Below are positions 55,784 to 64,000 of a stretch of DNA of 64,000 bases, in pieces (within the stretch, counting starts at the first letter, position 1; every line of letters starts with the position of its first letter). Made by a program: the position numbers and the translations under genes. Origin of the DNA: Candidatus Kuenenia stuttgartensis (GTDB taxonomy: Bacteria; Planctomycetota; Planctomycetia; Isosphaerales; Isosphaeraceae); NCBI GenBank assembly GCA_945865635.1, contig CAMBEP010000022.1:1-64000 (forward strand), written 5' to 3'. The notes beneath the pieces were generated by a model. That model searched no databases and was not told the DNA's origin. It worked only from the letters and a program-made list of their open reading frames with translations.

Positions 55784-56689
55784 ATGATGATCAATCGGCC
55801 CAGACTGAGTCTTGTCATAGCAGCCGTCAATGGGCCAGAACTGCTTGCCCGGACACTCAATGCGATTGACCAGCTTCCCGAGCGAAGCCAAATCGAAGTG
55901 GTCATTGTCGGGACCGAGGCCGTCAACCCGCGGACTGTGCTCGAAGGTCGCCCTGAAAGCTGCCGGATGGTTTTGGGCGGGTCGCTTGCGGATGGAATCC
56001 CACGGCTCCGCCATGCCGGTGTCACATCTGCAAGGGGCGATTTGATCGCGATTCTGGAAGATCATGTGGATGTCGATATCGAATGGGCCAAGACGATCTT
56101 TGAGGTGATGGAAGACCCGGAAATTTCTGCCGTTGGAGGTCGTGTCGATGCCGGGCAGGACGGATGGGTAAACTGGGGCATATTCATGGCGGATTACGCC
56201 CGCTATATCAGCCCTGTGGCCGAAGGCGATCATTCAGACTTGCCCGGCAACAACATTGCATACCGACGAGAAGCCTTATTGCCACATGCAGGAGCGCTTG
56301 CCGAGGGTAAGTGGGAGAGTTGGGTGAACGACCGTCTGATTGAAAACGGGCATCGCCTGAGATCAACCAATCGGATGGTGGTCAGGCATTGCAAGCGATT
56401 CAAGCTGATTGAATTTCTAAAACTACGATGGCATTTTGGAAGGTCATATGCTGGGATGAGAATCAGCGACCTGGGACCACTCAAACGTGCCATTTACGGA
56501 GCCGGTTCGACAATTCTGCCGTTGATGCTCACGATTCGGGCCACCCGATTATTATTATCGCGTGATATTCCCAGAAATACACTTGCAAGATGCTGGCCTT
56601 TGATTGCTGTGGTGATGACAGTCGGGGCGGCTGGCGAGTGCGCCGGCTACCTGTTTGGGCCTGGGCGAAGCTTGGAGCATGTCCGATAA
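55784..56689 (+). CDS. GT2-type glycosyltransferase with C-terminal membrane segment
   Basis: A 301-residue transferase. LSLVIAAVNGPELLARTLNAI is the nucleotide-binding start, AILEDHVDVD gives the metal-binding acidic cluster, LPGNNIAYRREAL the acceptor-site loop, and WESWVNDRL the later acidic motif. Two hydrophobic stretches at the C-terminus (ILPLMLTIRATRLLL and LIAVVMTVGAAGECAGYLF) anchor it. The donor and acceptor sugars are unknown. The ATG at 55784 follows GGAG; 55787 is an alternative. Its TAA overlaps the ATG of the next GT-like gene (TAATG), so the two are coupled. Confidence 0.85.
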   Translation: MMINRPRLSLVIAAVNGPELLARTLNAIDQLPERSQIEVVIVGTEAVNPRTVLEGRPESCRMVLGGSLADGIPRLRHAGVTSARGDLIAILEDHVDVDIEWAKTIFEVMEDPEISAVGGRVDAGQDGWVNWGIFMADYARYISPVAEGDHSDLPGNNIAYRREALLPHAGALAEGKWESWVNDRLIENGHRLRSTNRMVVRHCKRFKLIEFLKLRWHFGRSYAGMRISDLGPLKRAIYGAGSTILPLMLTIRATRLLLSRDIPRNTLARCWPLIAVVMTVGAAGECAGYLFGPGRSLEHVR

Positions 56690-57813
56690 TGCAAGCAAGA
56701 AATCACCGACAAGCCATGCAATATGATTTATCCGTACTGATCACACCGACCAAAAGTGGTGGGAGCCTGTCGAAGCTGGCTGCATCGCTGCTGCGTCATT
56801 TCAAGGCCACTCATTCCATTCAGATTGTCGTGGTTGTGCCTGAGAAGCAGCGCACAGATTCACTTTACAATCACTTGAAGGAATTGAAATCAAAAGTGGC
56901 CAGCCTGACTCTCATTCCGGTGGATGAGCATCAGAAATCGGATGTACCGCACTGGCGAGCATTGGCTTTTCAGGCTTCAAGTGGGCGAATCGCGGTTTTT
57001 CTGGAAGACAATGCGGTGATCGAACCGGGTTGGTGGGAAGCCTGGCAGAATTGTTGCAATACAAATGATTGGACGATTGCGAGCGGGCTTGTCAGGCCAG
57101 ACTCGGAGCGATTGTCGCGAACGGAGTCGGCGGTTTTTTTCTGCGAATACGGGCTTTTCTTGCCAACCTCGACGGGTCGAAAAATCAAGCCATTGCATCG
57201 TGTGGCCGGCAACCACTGGGCTGTGAATCGCCAGAAGATATCGGTTGGGAATCAGATAGAGTCCATTGATGAACATGACTGGGTGCATCAGTTTACGAGT
57301 AAGGCCCAATTGCCATTCTGGAATGAAAATGCAATTGTCAAATGCAACCGGCAGATTGGATTGAAGGAGGCCTTGGCAGAACGGGCGATGCAGGGATTCC
57401 GATATGGCCGTAGTGAGTCGATCAAATCTGGCTGGTTTCGCAGGTTGAAAATGATCCATGCGGGAATTGCAATCACTGGAATACAGCTCGCCCGATTATT
57501 TCGTGTGGTGGCCCAGCGACGCATGGAACTCAGGCTATGGATCAGGGCTTTACCCTTGACCATCGCATTGATTCACACCTGGAGCCTGGGCGAATGGGCT
57601 GGCTGGTGCATGGGAGCTGTGGCGGTGGTTTTCCATCGTAATCTTCAGGACAGGACCAAAAAGGCGAGCGAGATTCCGAATGCTTTGGAACCGGCGAATG
57701 CAATGGTTGTAAAATTTGACGAACCAACCAATATCACGGTTCCCAACCCCCACTTCAGCGGGGTCAACCGCGAAGTTCATGGGGTTGTGACATCCCAGCG
57801 CTATTATGATTAA
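56689..57813 (+). CDS. Second GT2-like protein, divergent paralogue
   Basis: A 374-residue protein similar in layout to the preceding transferase. It begins LSVLITPTKSGGSLSKL; the acidic site reads AVFLEDNAVIEP, with Asn instead of the His of its neighbour; NHWAVNRQKI replaces the NNIAYRREAL loop; and HDWVHQFTS replaces the later motif. The C-terminal hydrophobic segment (IALIHTWSLGEWAGWCMGA) matches. A 65-residue tail beyond it has no counterpart and overlaps the convergent methyltransferase by 264 bp. Activity is uncertain. Confidence 0.7.
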   Translation: MQARNHRQAMQYDLSVLITPTKSGGSLSKLAASLLRHFKATHSIQIVVVVPEKQRTDSLYNHLKELKSKVASLTLIPVDEHQKSDVPHWRALAFQASSGRIAVFLEDNAVIEPGWWEAWQNCCNTNDWTIASGLVRPDSERLSRTESAVFFCEYGLFLPTSTGRKIKPLHRVAGNHWAVNRQKISVGNQIESIDEHDWVHQFTSKAQLPFWNENAIVKCNRQIGLKEALAERAMQGFRYGRSESIKSGWFRRLKMIHAGIAITGIQLARLFRVVAQRRMELRLWIRALPLTIALIHTWSLGEWAGWCMGAVAVVFHRNLQDRTKKASEIPNALEPANAMVVKFDEPTNITVPNPHFSGVNREVHGVVTSQRYYD

Positions 57814-58623
57814 CTGGCGCCAACCCCGGGCTGTATGGGTAAAGATCCCCTGCCAGGGTGGGGCTTTAAAGAGCCTGCAATATCTGACGGACAACTTTCG
57901 GGGCAGCCAGCCAGCAAAATAAAGCCCAACGTGAGGCTCGCGCGAAAGGCTGGAGCGGTTTGGGGTAAGAAATAGTGCTGTTCCCCCATCCTTCAAAAGT
58001 CGGGCCACTTCCTGGAAAACTGTCACTTGGGCCGGCACATGTTCGATCATGTCGCCACCATGAATGAAATGAAACTGACTGTCGTCAAACGGAATTTGCT
58101 CTGCATTGCAGCAGACGAGCCTGATTTCTGCCAGTCCAGCCTCATCCAGCCGTTTTCGGGCCAGGATCAGCCAGCGCATGGCCACATCCAGCCCGATGGC
58201 TTCGAGATTCGGGCTTGCAAATCGGGCCTGAATCAGGGCAGTACCGGTGCCGCAACCGATATCAAGCAGGCAATTTGATTTTTCGGTTGGTTTTAATTCA
58301 TGAAAATACGCCAAATTATCGGAATGGTTGAGGATATGGTGCACCTGCCTCTGTTTATCATCGGGATTGAGTTCCGGGCAGAATTGGGCGTAATAAAAGT
58401 CGAGAAGTTCGCGAAAGTTTTTCTGAGGAAACTGTTCCACTAGAGCGTTGGCAATGAGTTGGTCTTGTTGATTTCCGCAATAGGGGTCTTGATCGGTCCT
58501 GAGATCAGGAATTTGAAGAGTCTGGGGGTAGTTTTTTCCGCAAATGCAAAGAAGCATTTCGGAATCCTGATTGGGCCAACTTAAAACGGCCTTGCAATGA
58601 AGGCATTTAAGTTTCATTGGCAT
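57550..58623 (-). CDS. Class I SAM-dependent methyltransferase with Zn-ribbon-like start
   Basis: A 357-residue protein. Cysteines in CLHCKAVL and LLCICGKNY give a zinc-ribbon-like N-terminus as in Trm112-type or similar methyltransferases. LLDIGCGTGTAL is the SAM motif, followed by GLDVA and IHGGDMIEHVPAQVTVFQEVARLL. The C-terminal 90 residues are less typical and overlap the convergent GT-like gene. It may modify a glycan or lipid in the same pathway as the two transferases; this is only inferred from position. Confidence 0.8.
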   Translation of the reverse strand: MPMKLKCLHCKAVLSWPNQDSEMLLCICGKNYPQTLQIPDLRTDQDPYCGNQQDQLIANALVEQFPQKNFRELLDFYYAQFCPELNPDDKQRQVHHILNHSDNLAYFHELKPTEKSNCLLDIGCGTGTALIQARFASPNLEAIGLDVAMRWLILARKRLDEAGLAEIRLVCCNAEQIPFDDSQFHFIHGGDMIEHVPAQVTVFQEVARLLKDGGTALFLTPNRSSLSREPHVGLYFAGWLPRKLSVRYCRLFKAPPWQGIFTHTARGWRQLIIIALGCHNPMNFAVDPAEVGVGNRDIGWFVKFYNHCIRRFQSIRNLARLFGPVLKITMENHRHSSHAPASPFAQAPGVNQCDGQG

Positions 58624-58653
58624 TTTTATGGATTTTGGAGTAGGGAAAATTGA

Positions 58654-59682
58654 TCATCGACGCTTTGGTGGAGGGCCAAGCTCCAGCCAGGCTGTGACAA
58701 CCCTTCCCACGGCCGCCATGCTTTCGCCAGAGCAGCGTTCTGGAAGGTCGTCCATGGTGTGCCAGGCTGGATAATCAAAATCGATGATATCTGCGGTTGG
58801 AATTCCGGCTTGATTGAGAGGAATGTGGTCGTCCAGAACCGCTGGGCCGACTCGCTTGCGGAATCGACGTTCGCCCATCTTTTCGGCAGCATCCCAAATC
58901 TCGCGGACGATTTTGGGGGCATATTCCAGGCTATATTGCTCTTGAGTGATGAGCAGGTCTTTGTCAGCCACCATGTCGAGGACCAAAGCGGCTTCGTAAT
59001 TCCATTTTCTCTCTTTTTTATCTGCCAGATATTGACGAGCAAAATGGCGCGAGCCCAAAAAATAATCGCCGTTGTCGCCATAGACGAGCTCTTCACCGTC
59101 GAACAAAACCAGGTCGATTCCCCACTCGTTTTCCATTTTTGGAAGGTGGTTTGCAATTTCCATGAGAAGGGCGACACCGGAAGCTCCGTCGTTGGCTCCA
59201 ATAAATCGGCCTCGACGCTTGGCTGGGTCGGACTCCTGATCTGGGAACGGGCGTGTATCGTAGTGGGCGCTCAGTAAAATGCGGCGAGTGCGCTCAGGCT
59301 TCCAGGAGCCGATCAGGTTGACCATCTCCTTCTGCTCCCGGCTGGCGGGGTCCACTCCTGTAAACGGCTGATCCTTCACCGTCAATCCGTTCTTTCTGAA
59401 ATGTTCAGAGACCATCTGGCGCTGTCGCTGGTTGGCTGCCGAGCCTGCGGGCCGGGGGCCTATGGCACAAATATCCTTGAGATATTGATAAGCCCGCCCC
59501 CCATCAATTGCGGAAGGTTTCAATGCACCACTGCGCGAAGTGGTCTGGCCATTGACGGGCTGCATGCTTTTTCCATCCATGATCCATATAAAAATACCGG
59601 ACAAAATCAGGCCGGAGGCAATCAAGCCGGTTCTCAGGCCTGAACGGTTTGGAATTTGAGAAAATTGCATTTTTTCAGACAT
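58654..59682 (-). CDS. M28 peptidase / glutaminyl cyclase-like protein
   Basis: A 342-residue protein with a signal anchor near the start (GLIASGLILSGIFIWIM). The zinc-peptidase pattern is SAHYDTRPF, GANDGASGVA, LFDGEELVYG and a final AWHTMDDLPERCS. DDHIPLNQAGIPTADIIDFDYP closely resembles the glutaminyl cyclase branch of M28, so it may make N-terminal pyroglutamate rather than cleave peptides. ATG 59682 is chosen; the frame otherwise runs into maf. It starts 47 bp after the maf stop and is likely co-transcribed with it. Confidence 0.85.
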   Translation of the reverse strand: MSEKMQFSQIPNRSGLRTGLIASGLILSGIFIWIMDGKSMQPVNGQTTSRSGALKPSAIDGGRAYQYLKDICAIGPRPAGSAANQRQRQMVSEHFRKNGLTVKDQPFTGVDPASREQKEMVNLIGSWKPERTRRILLSAHYDTRPFPDQESDPAKRRGRFIGANDGASGVALLMEIANHLPKMENEWGIDLVLFDGEELVYGDNGDYFLGSRHFARQYLADKKERKWNYEAALVLDMVADKDLLITQEQYSLEYAPKIVREIWDAAEKMGERRFRKRVGPAVLDDHIPLNQAGIPTADIIDFDYPAWHTMDDLPERCSGESMAAVGRVVTAWLELGPPPKRR

Positions 59683-59729
59683 CCCTGGTTCATCTCTATT
59701 TTTATTTTGAGGTTTTGAGCCCCTGAGCG

Positions 59730-60311
59730 TTATATCCCGATTTGACTCAGGTGATTGAGCAGAGTTTCGATCGGGAGACCAACCACATTCGACAACGTTC
59801 CTGAGATCAGAGTCATGTATGGGTCTGGGTCCTCTACCCCATAGGCGCCGGCCTTGCCAGCCCATTGGCCTGAATCAAGATACGCCAGTCGTTCGGTGTC
59901 GGTCAATGGGCGCAAATGAATCAGGCTGGTTTCTACAAAGCCAATCCAGTCGTGGGCACCGGCCTTCATGAGGCAGACCCCGGTATGAATGGCGATATTT
60001 TGGCCTTCCTGAAGCCTGAGCATACGCTCGGCATCCGTGCGGTCCAGGGGCTTGTTGAGGGCCAGTCCATTGAGATCGCCGGCGGTGTCGGCAGCCAGAA
60101 TCCAGCCATCAGATGCCGTTCTGGCCACATCCCATGCCTTGTTCCAGGCAAGCTGGGAGACATAATGCCTGACCTCTTGCCCGTCCAGTGGCTCAGGTTC
60201 GTCAAAACCCGAGGCCTGCACCCGGAATGGAATTCCTGATAAACGAAGCAGTTCGGCGCGTCGGGGCGAGGCGCTGGCAAGTATCAGGCTTGGATTCTGA
60301 GAGATCGGCAT
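59730..60311 (-). CDS. maf: Maf family nucleotide pyrophosphatase
   Basis: A 193-residue house-cleaning pyrophosphatase that hydrolyses non-canonical or modified nucleoside triphosphates. LILASASPRRAELLRLSGI is the family start, WILAADTAG supplies the catalytic Asp, and the C-terminus has GQWAGKAGAYGVEDPDPYM and SNVVGLPIETL. The ATG at 60311 is clear. The M28 gene follows 47 bp downstream. Confidence 0.92.
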   Translation of the reverse strand: MPISQNPSLILASASPRRAELLRLSGIPFRVQASGFDEPEPLDGQEVRHYVSQLAWNKAWDVARTASDGWILAADTAGDLNGLALNKPLDRTDAERMLRLQEGQNIAIHTGVCLMKAGAHDWIGFVETSLIHLRPLTDTERLAYLDSGQWAGKAGAYGVEDPDPYMTLISGTLSNVVGLPIETLLNHLSQIGI

Positions 60312-60609
60312 GTCAGGCCTTTTTTTCAGGAAATTGATCTGGGTATCTCATGGAAAAACCGATCGATTTGGCCATAGGCTAGCAGATTCGCCATCGCCCG
60401 ACGAGTGGCTTGACTTGTTTTTGATCTGGAATTCTCAGAGAAACCTCTCGACCCGGAATCTGGGTTCTGATACATTTTTTCATCTCCGGGTCGATCCAAA
60501 ATCAAGTGGATCACACGAATTGCCAGCAGTCTTCGTCCTGAAAAAATCCTAAAACACTGCCAGAATCGCGCCCCCTCCTCCAATCCAATCTTTTCGGAGA
60601 CTTTCAAAA

Positions 60610-63591
60610 GTGCAATGGCTTTGCAGATTCCCAAGCCGGATTGACCTTTTGGCCCTAAGCTTCCCTCTGTGGCTCGCTTTATCCATTCAGGCACAGGGTT
60701 TAAGCCCTGAGCAAGCCGCACGCCGGATGACTGTGCCGGAAGGTTTTGCAGTGAATGTCTTTGCATCGGAACCTGAGATAAGACAACCCGTTGCATCGTG
60801 CTGGGATCACAAGGGCAGGCTCTGGGTGATTGAATATCTGCAATACCCCGTTCCTGAAGGATTAAAGCCTGTTACTATAGATGTTTATCTCAGAACGGAA
60901 TACGACCGGGTGCCGCTACCGCCCCCCAAAGGGCCGCGTGGTAAGGACAGGATCAAAATTCTTGAGGATACGGACGGCGATGGCAAAGCCGACAAGGTGA
61001 CCACATTTCTGGAAGGCCTGAACCTGGCCAGCGCCATAGCAGTCGGCTATGACGGGGTCTTTATTGGTCAGGCTCCATATCTTTTGCATTATCCTGACAA
61101 AAATCACGACGACAAGCCGGACGGCGACCCGGAAGTGCTGCTCAAGGGATTTGGGCTTCAAGATGCCCATGCCGTGGTCAATTCCCTGGCCTGGGGCCCT
61201 GATGGATGGCTTTATGGGGCACAGGGTTCGACCGTCACGGCCAGCATTCAGGGCATTGAGTTCCAACAGGGAATCTGGCGATACCATTATCCTTCAAAGC
61301 GGTTTGAGCTCTTTGCCGAAGGTGGTGGGAACACCTGGGGACTGGACTTTGACAAAACTGGCCAGGCCTTTGGCTCGTCCAATGGCGGATTTATCACGTT
61401 TCACATGACGCAGGGCGGCAATTACTGGAAAGGGTTTTCCAAGCACGGGCCGCTGCACAACCCCTATTCTTACGGCTATTTCGACTGCATTGCATATGAT
61501 GGACAGAAGCGGGGCGGCCATGTCACACCCGGAGGGATCTTCTATCGGGGCAAGGCGTTTCCAGATCAGTTTCAGGACGTCTTTATTGGTGGAAACCTTC
61601 TTTCCAACACTGTTTACTGGCATCAGATCAAGCCCAAAGGCTCAACCTATTCGGGAACCTTTGGAGGAACACTGATTGAGGCCAACGACCCGTGGTTTCG
61701 GCCGATTGATGTTCTGACAGGTCCTGACGATGCTGTTTATGTTGTGGATTGGTATGACCGACGGGCCAGCCACCTGGACCCCCGCGACAATTGGGACAAG
61801 ACCAATGGGCGAATCTACAGGATCGCTCCGAAGGGAACACCTGCGGCTCCAAAATATGATCTGACAGAGGAATCCGCCGAACAGCTCTTGGCCAGAATTG
61901 ATGGCTCCCAGCCGTTTTATGCGCGTCAGGCCCGGGAGGAATTGCTGTTTCGCAATGATGTCTCGATCGCTCCAAAATTGGCGGAAAGCTTGTTTGACCA
62001 GGCTCGCCCTGAGGAGTCCAGGCTCAACCGACTCTGGGTCCTGGGATCGATGGAAAGAATCGACAACCCATTGGCCATGAAGCTTTTAAGGCATCCTTTA
62101 CCGGTGATCAGGGAATGGACGGTGCGGTTTCTGGGCAATGACTCGCGCCTGAACAGGGCCCTGGCCGACACGCTTGAGGAACTGGCATTTGAGGAAAAAT
62201 CGCCATCTGTGCGGCTCCAGCTTGCGGCCAGTTGCCGAAAGTGGCCAACCGGCATGATGTTGCCAATTTTTGACAAACTCACAAAGCATGACGAAGACAC
62301 TGCGGATGGATTTATTCCGCTGACACTTTGGTGGACGGCCCAACAGAAATTTCTGGAAATGCCAGACTTGATCATGGCATGGCTGGGCGGGTCGGAGATT
62401 CGCACCAGGCCGTTGGTCCAAACCATAATTCTACCGAGACTTGCACGAATGATGACGGCAGAGGCAAGCCCGGATTCATGGGTGCGGCTGGACCGGCTTT
62501 ATGAGCTTGGAACGACATCCGAAAAGTCAATCATTGCAAAGGAGCTGGATCAGGGTGCGACCTTGTCGTCGTCAAAATTCCTGACAGGGGCCTGGAAAAA
62601 GCGATTGGCCGAGGCTTCGGCCACAGCCCTGCCGGACGACCCCATGTTTCGAGGTGCACTGAAGTTTGGTCAACCGTCGGCCGTCGTTCGGGCGACCACT
62701 CTGGTGCAGGATCAAAAGACACCCCTGGCCACTCGTAGAGCCTTGCTGGTCGGCTTGAGTTCTGCAAAATCGGCCGCAACAGACGCGGTCATGGTCCAGC
62801 TCCTTCAATCGGATCAAACGCCGGTGCCGCTTCTGGGCGATGTGCTGGGCGCAATTGTTGGGGTGCGAAACGACGCCCTGGCCGACCTTCTTGTGTCGAG
62901 ATATGCAGGGTGGCCCAAGGAGCTTCAGATCAAGGTGGTGGCCACCTTGTCAACCCGTCCGGTCTGGGCCATGGCTTTGCTCAAGGCGATTGAATCGGGA
63001 AAGGTAGAGAAAAGCTTGTTGACGGCGTCTCAAGCTCAGAATATCGATCGGCTGGGCGATCCGGCTTTATCGTTGAGGCTGGTTCAGATTTGGGGCCGGC
63101 CATTGCGACAGACGAGCGAATCACGAATTCGCCGAATTGCCGAGGTTCGCGGAATCCTGCCTGAGGGTGATAAAGGCTTGGCCCTGCGTGGCAAGGAGGT
63201 TTTCAAGAAAAACTGTGCCACATGCCATCAGTTTTTTGGCGATGGAATGGCCCTTGGCCCTGAGCTTAATGGAGCCGACCGGGGCAATCTCGATTTTCTT
63301 CTGACCAGCATCGTGGATCCCAGCTCGCAGATTCGCGGCGAATACCAATCCGTGCAGGTCGCCCTGAAAGATGGCCGCGTACTGCATGGGCTGCTTGCGG
63401 ACAGGTCCGAGACGATTGTGAGTGTGATTGATGCCCTGAGGCAGATCACCAAAGTGCCGAAGGGGGAGGTAGAGGAGCTCAAGGTTTCCGATGTGTCGCT
63501 CATGCCGGAAGGGATTCTCGACAAGCTTTCAGACACGGAAATTCGCGACCTGTTTCGCTATCTGCAAAGCCCGATACCGGCTCAGCCGTAA
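60610..63591 (+). CDS. PVC-type dehydrogenase with C-terminal cytochrome c domain
   Basis: A 993-residue exported protein. A signal peptide (about 1-30, LLALSFPLWLALSIQAQG) precedes a beta-propeller dehydrogenase-like region (about 40-410) that starts RMTVPEGFAVNVFASEPEI and includes LEDTDGDGKADKVT and PYSYGYFDCIAYD. A HEAT-like helical region follows (about 420-840). Near the C-terminus NCATCH (C869, C872, H873) binds heme c, and a PVC-type heme-associated tail with KDGRVLHGLL ends it. It probably oxidises a sugar or related compound in the periplasm. The start is GTG 60610; no ATG fits better. Confidence 0.9.
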   Translation: MQWLCRFPSRIDLLALSFPLWLALSIQAQGLSPEQAARRMTVPEGFAVNVFASEPEIRQPVASCWDHKGRLWVIEYLQYPVPEGLKPVTIDVYLRTEYDRVPLPPPKGPRGKDRIKILEDTDGDGKADKVTTFLEGLNLASAIAVGYDGVFIGQAPYLLHYPDKNHDDKPDGDPEVLLKGFGLQDAHAVVNSLAWGPDGWLYGAQGSTVTASIQGIEFQQGIWRYHYPSKRFELFAEGGGNTWGLDFDKTGQAFGSSNGGFITFHMTQGGNYWKGFSKHGPLHNPYSYGYFDCIAYDGQKRGGHVTPGGIFYRGKAFPDQFQDVFIGGNLLSNTVYWHQIKPKGSTYSGTFGGTLIEANDPWFRPIDVLTGPDDAVYVVDWYDRRASHLDPRDNWDKTNGRIYRIAPKGTPAAPKYDLTEESAEQLLARIDGSQPFYARQAREELLFRNDVSIAPKLAESLFDQARPEESRLNRLWVLGSMERIDNPLAMKLLRHPLPVIREWTVRFLGNDSRLNRALADTLEELAFEEKSPSVRLQLAASCRKWPTGMMLPIFDKLTKHDEDTADGFIPLTLWWTAQQKFLEMPDLIMAWLGGSEIRTRPLVQTIILPRLARMMTAEASPDSWVRLDRLYELGTTSEKSIIAKELDQGATLSSSKFLTGAWKKRLAEASATALPDDPMFRGALKFGQPSAVVRATTLVQDQKTPLATRRALLVGLSSAKSAATDAVMVQLLQSDQTPVPLLGDVLGAIVGVRNDALADLLVSRYAGWPKELQIKVVATLSTRPVWAMALLKAIESGKVEKSLLTASQAQNIDRLGDPALSLRLVQIWGRPLRQTSESRIRRIAEVRGILPEGDKGLALRGKEVFKKNCATCHQFFGDGMALGPELNGADRGNLDFLLTSIVDPSSQIRGEYQSVQVALKDGRVLHGLLADRSETIVSVIDALRQITKVPKGEVEELKVSDVSLMPEGILDKLSDTEIRDLFRYLQSPIPAQP

Positions 63592-63824
63592 ACCATTGCA
63601 AGGCCTTTTTTTCTGTCAACCGGAATTTGGCCAATCGGGGCCGATTGAGTTCCCCTCCCACTGCCTACTTGACCAAACGGCCTGAAATAGACTAATTTCT
63701 AGGATATGCAGAATTTCATGATCAGGTTTCGTGGCTCGCGGGCATGCGGGGCCTGAATTCGTGAATTCTCGATCATTCTTCAGATCTCGCTCATTTCATC
63801 CTGCTATAAAAACAGAAACAAGCG

Positions 63825-64000
63825 ATGTCCAACGACGCAAAACAGCCATCGGATGAGCCAACTGAACCACAAGTGGAGGTCGATCCTGTTCAGGAATCGG
63901 CTCCGCCTGAACCTTGGACGCCCGAACGCGTCGTCGAGTGGAACAATTACTACAACATTTATGTTGCGATCGGCCTTCTGGTGCTGGTCGTTGTCAACAC
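63825..64000 (+). CDS. Membrane protein, partial at window edge
   Basis: Only the first 58 codons are visible. A Pro/Glu-rich N-terminus (SDEPTEPQVEVDPVQESAPP) is followed by TPERVVEWNNYYNIYVAIG and a hydrophobic segment starting GLLVLVVVN. This is a layout seen in large planctomycete membrane proteins of unknown function. The rest lies beyond the window, so no family is assigned. ATG 63825 is 234 bp after the dehydrogenase stop. Confidence 0.6.
   Translation, partial: MSNDAKQPSDEPTEPQVEVDPVQESAPPEPWTPERVVEWNNYYNIYVAIGLLVLVVVN

Noticed and set aside
60326-60796. 156-codon minus-strand frame between maf and the dehydrogenase
   Set aside because: It runs over the dehydrogenase start and signal peptide, has no recognised domain and no good ribosome site.

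Overview
The window looks like a chromosomal segment from a Planctomycetota bacterium. The evidence is a set of families typical of that phylum: a DUF1559 pseudopilin, a PVC-type dehydrogenase with a C-terminal CxxCH heme site, a sulfatase, a PEP-CTERM protein, an FG-GAP/ASPIC-UnbV lipoprotein, a TIGR03032 protein, an M81 peptidase and a KaiC-like ATPase. The class is not resolvable by eye. There are two tRNA genes (Ile-GAT and Phe-GAA), no rRNA, no CRISPR array and no intact transposase gene. Family assignments are from motif recognition only; no database search was run.

Layout. 1-1320 is a repeat-rich non-coding stretch with tRNA-Ile and two copies of a palindromic MITE-like element, one interrupted by a second foldback element. 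1322-6736 is miaB, a SUKH-like gene and glnE. 6811-8914 is a tightly coupled def-fmt-rhodanese set (minus). 8995-10296 is a UxaC-like protein that has lost its usual HxH. 10505-13687 is the ffh-rpsP-trmD-rplS translation/export cluster without rimM. 13913-17783 holds a PI-PLC, a sulfatase and a pseudopilin. 18546-20221 is a two-component system. 20268-22471 is a YgfZ-like protein and a LarA-like protein. 22635-24498 is an ECF sigma factor and a candidate anti-sigma protein, followed by tRNA-Phe.

24952-29707 carries a YbjN-like protein, a Tat-exported Gfo/Idh/MocA oxidoreductase, pyrG and a nagA-like gene. 29804-36462 is a catabolic neighbourhood: an enolase-superfamily enzyme and an MFS transporter diverge from an amidohydrolase and a DHDPS/KdgD-type lyase, next to an acetamidase/formamidase and a TIGR03032 protein. 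36951-38235 contains a repetitive PEP-CTERM protein with a C10 tract at codons 6-9, then 56-bp tandem palindromes and a remnant of the dispersed element. 38267-44304 is an ABC exporter set: ATPase, internally duplicated permease, large membrane-anchored partner and a small membrane protein.

44494-52182 is a co-directional run: S9 peptidase, DUF997-like small membrane protein, sodium:solute symporter, M81 peptidase, nitrilase-fold amidase and KaiC-like ATPase. Its composition suggests peptide or amide breakdown and uptake. 52383-55598 is a TPR protein and an FG-GAP/ASPIC-UnbV lipoprotein. 55784-58623 has two tandem GT2-like proteins and a convergent methyltransferase whose frame overlaps the second by 264 bp. 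58654-60311 is an M28 (QC-like) peptidase and maf. 60610-63591 is the PVC-type dehydrogenase/cytochrome. A membrane protein gene runs off the right edge from 63825.

I found no single locus that is clearly a new defence or signalling system. The strongest leads are the nested foldback insertion, the poly-C tract with coding repeats in the PEP-CTERM gene, the sugar-acid-like catabolic cluster, the peptide-utilisation run and the GldFG-like exporter.
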